From: Verrucomicrobiota bacterium
Lineage (GTDB): Bacteria; Verrucomicrobiota; Kiritimatiellia; SS1-B-03-39; UBA6053
DNA length: 33,208 nt
Assembly (NCBI GenBank): GCA_020831635.1
Contig: JAFIGC010000050.1
Span: 1 to 33,208 of the forward strand
Reading direction: 5' to 3'
A program made the position numbers and the translations under genes. Below the pieces are notes generated by a model. That model searched no databases, was not told the origin of the DNA, and saw nothing but the letters and a program-made list of their open reading frames with translations. Below are positions 6,817 through 14,428 of the stretch, one piece after another. The stretch's first letter is position 1, and each line of letters begins with the position of its first letter.

Positions 6817-6866
6817 TGACTTACGGTGCCGGACACCCCAAATTTAATCGGATTCTCAAAAAAGCA

Positions 6867-7106
6867 CAGGCCCAACGGGCCGTCATTCCAAAGCGAAGCC
6901 ATTCCGCGAAGCGGAAGGGCTGGAATGAGGCCCCCCAAAAAATGCATAGGCCTGAAGGGCCGACACAATGCGGAGAACGGGGTGTCGGCCTTACAGGCCT
7001 ATCGGTAGTTTTTGACTTTTGTACAAGGCCTTCGGCCTTCGCTTTGGAATGTCGGCCCGTTGGGCCTGAACCGTAGGGGGCTTACCCTCGCTTAAAATAC
7101 CTGTTG
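6867..7106. repeat. Palindromic extragenic repeat element, copy 1
   Basis: This non-coding stretch is bounded by a 32-bp inverted repeat (6867-6898 and 7037-7068, 31 of 32 positions pairing; arms contain GGCCCAACGGGCC and its complement). Inside are a hairpin ATTCC..GGAAT and a 19-bp inverted repeat (6948-6966 / 6982-7000, two mismatches) around AATGCGGAGAACGGG. It ends with TAAAATACCTGTTG at 7093-7106. The right part, 6948-7106, is repeated at 9558-9726. The two copies lie behind the second and third PEP-CTERM modules. It could be a MITE-like or REP-like element; no transposase is nearby. Confidence 0.75.
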
Positions 7107-7238
7107 AAATATTGCCGTTCACTCCGCATTCCGCACTCGCCACTCCGCACTCGTATCACTCCGCACTCGAAAGCGGTAGCTTCGCGGGGCTCGCTACACG
7201 CACTCCAAAGCGGCTTCGCCGCGCTCAACCTCCGCACT
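7107..7238. other. Low-complexity and palindromic intergenic stretch
   Basis: Between the repeat element and the end of the next regulator lie several degenerate copies of CACTCCGCACTCG (about 7121-7170) and two short palindromes (GTAGCTTCGCGGGGCTCGCTAC near 7178-7199, given here as arms GTAGC/GCTAC, and GCGGCTTCGCCGC near 7211-7223). I see no gene here. Confidence 0.5.
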
Positions 7239-8441
7239 TCAAACCTGCCGAAAGCGTTCCCGGTATTCCCCGGGTTTCATGTCCAGATGCTTGCGGAAAG
7301 CGTTGGCGAGGTCGGAGGCGCTTTGAAACCCACTGTCCAAGGCCACTTCCAGGATGCTTTTGCGGGTTTCGCTGAGCAATCGGCAGGCGCTTTCCAAGCG
7401 CTGACGGCGGATTTCACTGTACACCGTTCGTCCAAGGGCCAGATGAAAGCGACGCTCCAGGGTGCGTCGCGAGGTCCCCGTCCTGCGGGCGACCTCATCG
7501 ACGTGCAGACCGGAAGCGGTCTCGGCGGCAATCAGCTCCAAAGCTTTTTGCACCAGCGGATCTTCCACCGCGAAAGCGGCGGTGGAAGCGCGGCGGCGAA
7601 TGCCATCCGGCGGCACCCGCCACACGGGATAGCCCGAGGGACTGGTCTCGACCAAAATGTCCGCGTCCGGCGCGGGCAGCGCCTCGCCCCGCCGACTCAT
7701 ATAATGGTGAAGCATTTCGGCGACTACCCGCCCCCGGCGACGTCCGTCGGGCGATACGCTGGACAGGCTGGGATTGCTCAACAGACACAGCGACAATGAA
7801 TTGTCCACCCCGATCACCGCAACCTCATCGGGAACGGTAATCCCGGACGAATGACACGCCTCCAACACTCTGTGGGCGAGTTCGTCGAAAATGCAAAACA
7901 CCCCCAGCGGACGCGGCAACCCCGACAACCATTGACTGATTACGGAGACCTGCTCCGTCCAGGTTTTGCCATTGATGGCGCTGGCATCGAGGCTTTCATG
8001 AACCACGCCTCCCCACGATTCGGCTTCCCGCTTGAATCCCTCCGTGCGAACTTCACCGTAATGCAGGGTCGCGGCCTTTAGGCATGCAAAATGGCGGAAC
8101 CCCTGTTCGAGAAAATGCTTGGCCGCCACTTTGCCAAACAAGGCGTCATTGCCAATCACCGAGGGCAGGCACGCATCCACCAAGGTTCCGGCGGCATTGA
8201 CCACGGGCACCGGAAACCGCTCCGCCTGGGCGCGGATCTCCGGGTTCATGGCCGTGGTGATCAGCCCATCTCCGCTCCAGCCTTCCAGGGTCAATTGCGG
8301 ATTGTCGGGATTCAATGGATTCAGGAACACGCACCAATCTTCCCGGGTTTGCACAAAATCGGAGATGCCCCGCAACACCCCCGTGGCCCAGTCGTTCAAT
8401 GAATGCACACAAAGCGCCACTTGATAGATTTTTTGACTCAT
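7239..8441 (-). CDS. XylR-type regulator (LacI-like sensor plus AraC DNA-binding domain)
   Basis: A 400-residue regulator counted from MSQKIYQVAL at 8441, with GGGG just upstream; an in-frame ATG at 8468 would add nine residues and run into the divergent control region. The sensor half begins KIYQVALCVHSLNDWATGVL, typical of XylR-like proteins, and has GVFCIFDELAHRVLEAC and VAVIGVDNSLSLCLLSNPSL, the effector-pocket signature. The DNA-binding half is AraC type: VDEVARRTGTSRRTLERRF and ILEVALDSGFQSASDLANAF. It is divergent from PEP-CTERM gene 3, and a palindrome at 8481-8496 between them is the likely binding site. The sequence is clearly different from the regulator at 3066-4265, and so is its operator. 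Confidence 0.9.
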   Translation of the reverse strand: MSQKIYQVALCVHSLNDWATGVLRGISDFVQTREDWCVFLNPLNPDNPQLTLEGWSGDGLITTAMNPEIRAQAERFPVPVVNAAGTLVDACLPSVIGNDALFGKVAAKHFLEQGFRHFACLKAATLHYGEVRTEGFKREAESWGGVVHESLDASAINGKTWTEQVSVISQWLSGLPRPLGVFCIFDELAHRVLEACHSSGITVPDEVAVIGVDNSLSLCLLSNPSLSSVSPDGRRRGRVVAEMLHHYMSRRGEALPAPDADILVETSPSGYPVWRVPPDGIRRRASTAAFAVEDPLVQKALELIAAETASGLHVDEVARRTGTSRRTLERRFHLALGRTVYSEIRRQRLESACRLLSETRKSILEVALDSGFQSASDLANAFRKHLDMKPGEYRERFRQV

Positions 8442-8480
8442 GCCCCAAAAAAGCGCAGTTTGACGCATTTATCAAGCAAA

Positions 8481-8496
8481 TTGTCGTTTGCGACAA
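8481..8496. promoter_or_regulatory. Palindromic operator between the regulator and PEP-CTERM gene 3
   Basis: TTGTCGTTTGCGACAA: arms TTGTCG and CGACAA around TTTG. A possible -10 box TAAGAT for the PEP-CTERM gene lies at 8520-8525 without a recognisable -35 box, so the palindrome would be centred about 43 bp before transcription start, a position fitting an activator. Confidence 0.5.
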
Positions 8497-8579
8497 AGAC
8501 AGGGGGTGCCTGAATGAGGTAAGATGGCACCGTTCAATCGAAAAAATTTCGTCGCAACTCAACCTCCAAGGAGACCCGC

Positions 8580-9536
8580 ATGAAGACAACCCCACAAAAT
8601 GTACACTTCCCGAAAACGATCCTGGTCCTCTGTGCCATGTGTGCAATGGCCTTCGCCCCCCTCGCATCGGCAACACTGATTGGCTATGAGTCCTTTGACG
8701 GGGTTTCCAACGGCCTATTGGCAGGACAAGCTACACAATCCACCATTGGATTTGCTGGAACCGAAACGTGGACAGGCCCAAGTGGAAACGCATCCGCCCA
8801 ACAAGCCCGAAGTTTCAGCGCCTCGACCTCAGGGTTGACTTTTCCAGGTTTGGTCACGTCCGGGGGCAATGCCGAAGCGTACCGCACCACAACCTTTAAT
8901 GACAATACCACCACTCCCCACAGAGCGGAACTTTCATCTTCCACCCCGACCACCAATACACCGGACGAGGTGTTTTTCTCCGCCCTGATCAACGCCGATG
9001 GATATACCGCAAGGGAAGGTGACACCAGTTTGCATGGCGTGGAACTGAGGTTTTTGCATGAATCGGGTGGGCGGTCCCTTGGTTTTGGATTTGGGGGTGC
9101 CAGCGGTGGAGATGAAACCGCAGCCAAAACCCTTTTTGTGAGGGGATTTGATGGCAACCCGTCCACCAGTGTCCGCCTCGAAAGTGACTTGGTGTTGGCT
9201 TCCGGAACGAATCTCGTGGTGTTGAGTATCGCCCGTCCGGGAGGTTCGGGGGACAACACTTACAGTCTATGGCTAAATCCTGTTCCGGGTGCTCCACAGG
9301 GAACGCCGGACTGGCAGGGCACCTTGAATTGGGGAATTGTGGTCGACGGGGGTAGCCAAGGGTTTTACGGATTCGACATGACCCAAAGTTTCAATGGCAT
9401 CCAGTCGGTGCTCGTCGATGAATTGCGTTTTGGAACCAGCTACGATGCAGTGAGCCCTATCCCCGAACCCGGCACCCTGGTGTTGTTTGGCGTGCTTCTG
9501 GGGACGTTGGCGGTCTTCCGCCGCCGCCCCCGCTGA
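8580..9536 (+). CDS. PEP-CTERM sorting-domain protein 3
   Basis: A 318-residue exported protein with AAGGAG well placed before the ATG. Its signal peptide is long (hydrophobic TILVLCAMCAMAFAPLASA, cleavage after ASA), followed by TLIGYESFDGVSNGLLAGQ. The beta-rich central part shares LWLNPVPGAPQGTPD and VDELRFGTSYDAV with protein 2, so they are paralogues. The C-terminus has PIPEPGTLVLFGV, a hydrophobic helix and RRRPR, the PEP-CTERM sorting tail. The protein is Thr/Ser/Asn-rich and probably secreted or envelope-attached. It is divergent from the regulator at 7239-8441, which probably controls it. The function is unknown. Confidence 0.88.
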   Translation: MKTTPQNVHFPKTILVLCAMCAMAFAPLASATLIGYESFDGVSNGLLAGQATQSTIGFAGTETWTGPSGNASAQQARSFSASTSGLTFPGLVTSGGNAEAYRTTTFNDNTTTPHRAELSSSTPTTNTPDEVFFSALINADGYTAREGDTSLHGVELRFLHESGGRSLGFGFGGASGGDETAAKTLFVRGFDGNPSTSVRLESDLVLASGTNLVVLSIARPGGSGDNTYSLWLNPVPGAPQGTPDWQGTLNWGIVVDGGSQGFYGFDMTQSFNGIQSVLVDELRFGTSYDAVSPIPEPGTLVLFGVLLGTLAVFRRRPR

Positions 9537-9557
9537 CGTTCCGATCTCACTCCTTTT

Positions 9558-9726
9558 AGGCCTGAAGGGCCGACACAATGCGGAGAGCGGGGTGTCGGCC
9601 CTTCAGGCCTATCGGTTGTTATTGACTTTTGTACCAGGCCTTCGGCCTTCGCTTTGGAATGTCGGCCCGTTGGGCCTGAACCGCTAGGGCTTGGCCCTCC
9701 CCGCTTCCCGCTTAAAATACCTGTTG
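9558..9726. repeat. Palindromic extragenic repeat element, copy 2
   Basis: This copy is ~21 bp downstream of the PEP-CTERM gene 3 stop. It has a perfect 19-bp inverted repeat (9558-9576 AGGCCTGAAGGGCCGACAC; 9592-9610 its complement) around a 15-base loop. The following 100 bp match copy 1 closely (GCCTTCGGCCTTCGCTTTGG, then GGCCCGTTGGGCCTGAACCG) and end in TAAAATACCTGTTG (9713-9726). It lacks the left 32-bp arm of copy 1. The hairpin may also act as a transcript end for the upstream gene. Confidence 0.75.
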
Positions 9727-9749
9727 CAATATTCCCTATTGCAATATTC
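9724..9749. repeat. Direct repeat TTGCAATATTC
   Basis: Two copies of TTGCAATATTC (9724-9734 and 9739-9749), the first overlapping the end of the TAAAATACCTGTTG motif. The next ~130 bp to the GH16-like gene contain only CAAC/CAGCAAC-rich sequence and no gene that I can see. Confidence 0.5.
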
Positions 9750-9883
9750 TACGCTCTGCGAGCTTCTGCGGGCAGGCGGCCCAACATCGAACGTTGAAAT
9801 GTGTGTCTTTTGCCGATAACGATCCACATCAAACCGTCAACAGACAACCAGCAACCAGCAACTTTCAACCATCAACTGCTCCC

Positions 9884-10600
9884 ATGAACCCCACAAGCCC
9901 CCATCCCGCCTTGCCCGCCTCCCACAGACTGGTCTGGGAGGACGACTTCCGTTCCCCCAGTGTCAATCCGGACAACTGGGTGTACCGCACCGACAGCAAA
10001 CTCTGGAGCACCCAGACCGCCGACAACGTGGACATTTCCGACGGGCAGCTTCGGCTGCAGTACCGCAAGGAGCGTAAAAACGGCATGGATTACACTGGTG
10101 GCGGTCTCATCAGCCGCCGCGCTTTTGGCTACGGATTCTTCGAGGCCCGACTGCGCATGCCCGCCGGCATGGGCTGGCACACCTCCTTCTGGCTGATGAC
10201 CCACGACGGCTCCGGCAGCACCAACACCGACACAACCGCCATGGAGATCGACATCTGCGAACAGGATTCCATCCTCCCGGAGTCCTATTACGTCAGTGTC
10301 CACCGCTGGAAAGGCGAACACCTCTGCAAGTCCGAGCGAATTCACACTGAAAACCTCAGTCTGGCTTTCCACCGCTTCGCCTGTCTCCACGAACCGGGTC
10401 GGGTGGTGTTTTATGCGGATGAACGGGTGATGCACGAGGTCGACACCACCGACATGTTTTCCGAGGTAGCCCACATGCACATCTGGCTCACCGGCATCGC
10501 CTGCAATTTGAGCGACACGCCCCGGGTGGACGATAACGCCCTGCCTTCCGAGGCGCGATTCGACTGGGTGCGGGTGTATCAGCCCAAAATGTCTACTTGA
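9884..10600 (+). CDS. Glycoside hydrolase family 16-like protein
   Basis: A 238-residue protein with the concanavalin-like fold of GH16 (beta-1,3/1,4-glucanases, agarases and others). It has the typical N-terminal LVWEDDFRSPSVNPDNWVYR, the middle GGGLISRRAFGYGFFEARLRM, and the catalytic motif EIDICE (residues 121-126; E121 nucleophile and E126 acid/base by family rule). The end ARFDWVRVYQ is also typical. ATG 9884 is chosen; the in-frame ATG at 9794 would add 30 residues of repeat-like, low-complexity sequence. There is no signal peptide with either start, which is unusual because GH16 enzymes are normally exported. Its 3' end overlaps the convergent deacetylase by 8 bp. The polysaccharide substrate is unknown. 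Confidence 0.85.
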   Translation: MNPTSPHPALPASHRLVWEDDFRSPSVNPDNWVYRTDSKLWSTQTADNVDISDGQLRLQYRKERKNGMDYTGGGLISRRAFGYGFFEARLRMPAGMGWHTSFWLMTHDGSGSTNTDTTAMEIDICEQDSILPESYYVSVHRWKGEHLCKSERIHTENLSLAFHRFACLHEPGRVVFYADERVMHEVDTTDMFSEVAHMHIWLTGIACNLSDTPRVDDNALPSEARFDWVRVYQPKMST

Positions 10601-11666
10601 TGTACCAATAACATTTGCGCGTGCGGCCAGGCAGGCAGGGGATGTAGATGTGGTCGAGGCGCATGATGCGGCGGGGGTTTTGTCCGGGGACGCAGGCGCG
10701 GAAGCCGCCGAGCTTGTCGGCGACCGCGGTTTCGTAGCCGCATTCGTGCAGGAGCGATTCGGCAATGCCGCCGCAGATGCCCCGGGGACAGCGAATTTGG
10801 GTGACGGGTTTGCCGAGTTTGTCTTCCAGTTCGCCTTTAGATTGCTCCAACTCAAAGCGGATGGCTTTTTCCCGATCTTCTTCGGTTTCGATTTGTAAAA
10901 AATACTGGCGAAACAAATAGGGGGCGGCGTTGGGATCGTCGTGAATGCGCCGCACCACGGAGGGGTCCACGTCGTGTTTGAGGGCATTGCTCAGGCGGGT
11001 GCGGGTGGGGAGCAGGGGATGAAAGACGTTGGAGGGGCCGAGGCGCTTGAGCGGTTCGCCGGGATCGCTGATGACGGGCCACTCCAGGAGCGGCATGTCG
11101 GTTTCGGGCAGGATCAGTCGCTGAAACTGGTCGCTGCAAAAAATTTGCGCGTGTGACCATGAATGGGATTGCACGTCCACGCGGCCTTCGTCGGCGAGGG
11201 CGCGGAGTTCCTCCCAGGTGCAAAAGGGATTTTGGGTGTGGTCGATGGCCGGATCGTGGCCGGGTTGGCGCCAGGTGGGGCGCGGTTTTTCGCCATGTTG
11301 GATGCGTCCGGGAATGGCGAAGGTGACGGCGCGCATGTTGTAGCGTCGCAGCAGGGGGGCGACCACGGTCCAAACACTGGCCCAGGCGCCGTCAAATTGC
11401 AGCACCACGGAAGGGGCGTCGATCTTTCGCTTGCCGAGAACGATGTCCTGCAGTTCCGGGGTTTGCAGGGTTTGATAGCCGTTTTCCATCAGGTAGACCA
11501 AATACGGCTCCAGATAGGGGAGGGTGACCTTTTCGAAAGAAAACACGGGCAAAAAACTCCCGAGCTTGGCGCCGTATAAAAAGGTTGGATACCGTCCGGT
11601 GCAGATATCCAGCGGTTTGCGGAGTTTGGTGTTTCTTTCGCCGAAGGGGACGGGATTTCGCGGCAT
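10593..11666 (-). CDS. Polysaccharide deacetylase family protein (CE4/NodB-like)
   Basis: A 357-residue protein. The NodB fold is indicated by VVLQFDGAWASVW, corresponding to the usual TFDDG strand (only one Asp in this motif here), RAVTFAIPG, and the metal motif SHSWSH (H-x3-H). The C-terminal part has IRCPRGICGGIAESLLHECGY, matching the R-P-x-G...G strand of the family. The second half contains an insertion (about residues 170-270) not seen in small NodB enzymes. There is no signal peptide, so the enzyme would be cytoplasmic or exported by another route. Its ATG directly follows the pyrD stop codon (0 bp gap), so it is the last gene of a four-gene operon. Which acetylated sugar it acts on is unknown, and the changed first motif makes activity less certain. 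Confidence 0.82.
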   Translation of the reverse strand: MPRNPVPFGERNTKLRKPLDICTGRYPTFLYGAKLGSFLPVFSFEKVTLPYLEPYLVYLMENGYQTLQTPELQDIVLGKRKIDAPSVVLQFDGAWASVWTVVAPLLRRYNMRAVTFAIPGRIQHGEKPRPTWRQPGHDPAIDHTQNPFCTWEELRALADEGRVDVQSHSWSHAQIFCSDQFQRLILPETDMPLLEWPVISDPGEPLKRLGPSNVFHPLLPTRTRLSNALKHDVDPSVVRRIHDDPNAAPYLFRQYFLQIETEEDREKAIRFELEQSKGELEDKLGKPVTQIRCPRGICGGIAESLLHECGYETAVADKLGGFRACVPGQNPRRIMRLDHIYIPCLPGRTRKCYWYIK

Positions 11667-12677
11667 TCAAATTCCCCTGACGATCTCGGAAACCAAGCGG
11701 GGACCGCGATAAATGAGTCCGCTGTAAATTTGCACCAGGGAGGCGCCGGCATCGAGTTTTTCCCGGGCGTCGGCGGCGCTGAAGATGCCGCCCACCCCGA
11801 TGATGGGCAGTTGGCCGTCGAGCCGTTTCGCCAGGCCCCGGATCACTTCGGTGGAGCGTTGTCGCACCGGGGCGCCGCTGAGTCCGCCCGCCTCTTTGGC
11901 GAGGGGATGGTCGGCGACGGCGCTGCGGTCGAGGGTGGTGTTGGTGGCGATGACGGCATCCACCTTGTAGCGCAGAAGGGTTTCGGCGATAAAATCCAGT
12001 TGGGTTTCGTCCATGTCGGGGGCGATTTTCACGGCCAGGGGCGTTTTTTTGCCTTCGGTTTGTTCCAGTTTGGCGGAGGCGTCGGTGATGGTGCGCAACA
12101 ATCCGGTGAAGGCATCGCCTTTTTGCAGTTCCCGCAGGTTGGTGGTGTTGGGGGAGGAGATGTTGATGGCGATGTAATCGGCGTGGCTGTAGACGGCTTT
12201 CAGGCAGGTGACATAATCCTCGGCGGCCCGCTCGATGGGGGTGTCGAAGTTTTTGCCGATGTTCACGCCGATGACGCCGCCCCAAGTGGATTGGTTGATT
12301 TTGGCCAGCAGGGCTTCGACCCCGTCGTTGTTGAAGCCCATGCGGTTGAGGATCCCCTCGTGTTCCGGGAGTCGGAAGAGGCGGGGCTTGGGGTTTCCGG
12401 GTTGCGGACGGGGGGTGACGGTGCCGAGTTCGAGGAATCCAAAGCCGAGGGAACCGAAGCCTTCGATGCAGGCGCCGTTTTTATCCATGCCCGCGGCCAG
12501 TCCCACCGGATTTGGAAAGCGGATTCCCATGACCTCGACGGGCTTTTCGGGCACGGGTCCGGCGAGAAAATGGGGCTTTCCCTCGCAGGCGGTGCGTTGC
12601 AGGAGGTTCAGGGTTCTTTCGTGAACCTTTTCGGGGTCCATGCAAAAGGCGATGCGTTTGAAAAGTGGATAGATCAT
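11667..12677 (-). CDS. pyrD: Dihydroorotate dehydrogenase (quinone), class 2
   Basis: A 336-residue enzyme of pyrimidine synthesis that oxidises dihydroorotate to orotate with FMN and passes electrons to quinone at the membrane. The N-terminal helix IYPLFKRIAFCMDPEKVHE is the class 2 membrane/quinone extension. FMN and substrate motifs are visible: FPNPVGLAAGMDKNG, LGTVTPRPQPGNPKPRLFRL, NRMGFNN, and NISSPNTTNLR with the catalytic serine. The C-terminus has IIGVGGIFSAADAREKL and GASLVQIYSGLIYRGP. Length is normal. AGGG lies a few bases before the ATG. It lies in an operon after the SAM hydroxide adenosyltransferase gene (37 bp gap) and abuts the deacetylase gene. Confidence 0.97.
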   Translation of the reverse strand: MIYPLFKRIAFCMDPEKVHERTLNLLQRTACEGKPHFLAGPVPEKPVEVMGIRFPNPVGLAAGMDKNGACIEGFGSLGFGFLELGTVTPRPQPGNPKPRLFRLPEHEGILNRMGFNNDGVEALLAKINQSTWGGVIGVNIGKNFDTPIERAAEDYVTCLKAVYSHADYIAINISSPNTTNLRELQKGDAFTGLLRTITDASAKLEQTEGKKTPLAVKIAPDMDETQLDFIAETLLRYKVDAVIATNTTLDRSAVADHPLAKEAGGLSGAPVRQRSTEVIRGLAKRLDGQLPIIGVGGIFSAADAREKLDAGASLVQIYSGLIYRGPRLVSEIVRGI

Positions 12678-12714
12678 ACGTCCCTATGGATACAGGCGGT
12701 GAAAAAGTGAAACC

Positions 12715-13509
12715 TTATGAGAGATGCGCTTCGACGGGATCGCCGGTTTCCACGCCCAGTTTTCTGGCGGCGGAACCTTGGCGAATGGCGATTTCCAAAA
12801 ATTCGTGGGAGCCCGTCAAGGCCAGGCATTCGCCTTCGTCCACATCGCCGTAGGTGCGGTGCAGGCCTTTGAGGTGCACGTCTTGGCGGGGGAGAATGAC
12901 GGACCAGCTCTCGGTGTCCGCGCCGTCGGGGAGACGGATGTTGGTGATGACGTTGCCGAAGTGATCGACATGCACCACTTCGCCCGGTTCGGGGGCGGTT
13001 AAGGCGATGGCCCAGGATTCCAGAATGGGGTCGATGCGCTCCCCGCAAACGGCCATGACCTCGCCTTCCTGCACCATGAGGGCGGCGGCGTGGGCGAAGA
13101 GATCCCGTCCGTGAAAGGTGTTGGAGACTTGATCGGGACGCCAGGAACGGTCGGAAAGCCGCCAGGCGCGCACATCGCGGGATTCGGTGAACACCCAGGA
13201 GAACAGGCCGTTGTCGGGGCCGATGAAAAATTGGCCGTCCGCCACGGCCACCAAGGCGTTGCGGGAGGTGCCGACCCCGGGGTCGATCACGGCCACGTGG
13301 ACGGTGCCGCGCGGATAAAAGCGGGCCGCGGTTCGCAGGGCCCAGGCCCCGGCGCGAATATCGCCGGGGGGAATGTCGTGGGTGATGTCCTCCACCAGGG
13401 CCAGGGGCGCGGTTTGGCGAATCACGCCTTTCATGGCGCCCGCATATCCGTCCCGGGTGCTGAAGTCCGTGGTGAGGGTGATCAGGCGTTCGGGTGCGGC
13501 GATGTGCAT
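12715..13509 (-). CDS. SAM hydroxide adenosyltransferase (DUF62 family)
   Basis: A 264-residue protein of the DUF62/SAM hydrolase family, which splits S-adenosylmethionine with water to adenosine and methionine and is related to fluorinase and chlorinase. Visible signature parts: ITLTTDFSTRDGYAGAMKGV at the start, VAVIDPGVGTSRNALV, FIGPDNGLFSW, NTFHGRDLFAHAAA, and HVDHFGNVITNI in the C-terminal domain. The Asp and His residues of the conserved D-x-x-H-x-x-R set cannot be assigned with certainty from sequence alone. Length is typical for the family. It is the second gene of the minus-strand operon, 23 bp after the UVR-motif gene and 37 bp before pyrD. The biological role in most bacteria, including this one, is unclear. 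Confidence 0.92.
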   Translation of the reverse strand: MHIAAPERLITLTTDFSTRDGYAGAMKGVIRQTAPLALVEDITHDIPPGDIRAGAWALRTAARFYPRGTVHVAVIDPGVGTSRNALVAVADGQFFIGPDNGLFSWVFTESRDVRAWRLSDRSWRPDQVSNTFHGRDLFAHAAALMVQEGEVMAVCGERIDPILESWAIALTAPEPGEVVHVDHFGNVITNIRLPDGADTESWSVILPRQDVHLKGLHRTYGDVDEGECLALTGSHEFLEIAIRQGSAARKLGVETGDPVEAHLS

Positions 13510-13532
13510 GACCGGGGCAGGGGCGCGTGGAT

Positions 13533-14333
13533 TCAGGATTGGTACGCGGAACAGGTGATTTTCGTATCCTCCGCGGGAGTTTCCATGGCGCGGATCTTGT
13601 CCCGGAGCCGGGCCGCTTCCTCGAAATTCTCCATGTGGATGGCGTACTGGAGCTTGTGCTTGAGCTTCAACACCGGATTTTCGGTGTCGTTGTCCTCGGT
13701 GCGTTCACGCAAATCCTGAATGAGTTCCAGGAGAATGCCGAGTTCCATGCATTCCTCTCCCGGAAACTCGTCATCGTCCATTTCATCGAGAAATTCCCGA
13801 ATCAGGCCCATGGCGATTTCCACTTGGTCCACGGCCTCGTCGATCCGCCCTTCGGCGGCGAGTTTTTCGGCGTGGGCCCGGGCGTTCATCATGTGCACGT
13901 AGGGCTTGAATTGGATGAATTCCCAAACGAGGTCGTCGGATTCCGCGAATTTTTCCACCAGTTGGAAGATGGAAAGGCTGTGACGGGTATCGCGGATGAC
14001 GCGGTCATAATCCTTGAGGACCATGAGGGCGAGATAGCGGTAATAAAACTGCACGCACTCCTGTTGGAGTTCGGCGCAGGCATCCCCGTCCAGGCTGGGA
14101 CCGGCCCGGCGGTCGGTGATCATTTTGCGGCGATAATAGTCAAAAGCGGAATCCTGATCGTGGGGGCGGGCGCCGTCGGGACGTCCGTCGAGCTTCATTT
14201 GCAAGATCCCCAAATCAAGCCGCAGCTGTACTTCTTCTTGCTGTTCGTGGGTTTCCACCAGCCGTGCGGTGACGGAGGTGGGATCGAACGGCCATGCTTG
14301 CATCATTGCGGACAGATCATTTTTTCGTTTCAT
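13533..14333 (-). CDS. UvrB/UvrC-motif (UVR) domain protein
   Basis: A 266-residue, mainly helical cytoplasmic protein. The C-terminal ~30 residues (LKHKLQYAIHMENFEEAARL, then RDKIRAME) match the UVR motif, the coiled-coil hairpin used by UvrB, UvrC, ClpC and McsA for protein contacts. The N-terminal 200 residues are tetratricopeptide-like in appearance (many Leu/Ala/Glu helices, with EKLAAEGRIDEAVDQVEIAM) but I do not recognise a named domain. The start MKRKNDLSAM at 14333 has AAGGA 6 bases upstream; a longer TTG start at 14354 is unlikely. It is the first gene of the four-gene minus-strand operon and is divergent from the HAD phosphatase at 14429. It is probably an adapter rather than an enzyme. 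Confidence 0.82.
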   Translation of the reverse strand: MKRKNDLSAMMQAWPFDPTSVTARLVETHEQQEEVQLRLDLGILQMKLDGRPDGARPHDQDSAFDYYRRKMITDRRAGPSLDGDACAELQQECVQFYYRYLALMVLKDYDRVIRDTRHSLSIFQLVEKFAESDDLVWEFIQFKPYVHMMNARAHAEKLAAEGRIDEAVDQVEIAMGLIREFLDEMDDDEFPGEECMELGILLELIQDLRERTEDNDTENPVLKLKHKLQYAIHMENFEEAARLRDKIRAMETPAEDTKITCSAYQS

Positions 14334-14428
14334 ATGGATTCCTTTCATTCGCAATCATAGAGCCGACAAACTGAATTGCAATCCCCGACCCCATTTGATT
14401 TTTCAGATAATCGGTGCATGGGAAGGGT

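Noticed and set aside
6867-7068. Complete insertion sequence or MITE with terminal inverted repeats
   Set aside because: The 32-bp inverted repeat fits, but I saw no target-site duplication, and the second copy lacks the left arm, so only a repeat element is claimed.
9487-9687. Plus-strand frame running from the end of PEP-CTERM gene 3 into the repeat element
   Set aside because: It is a frame-shifted shadow of the PEP-CTERM tail joined to the palindromic repeat, with no protein-like features.
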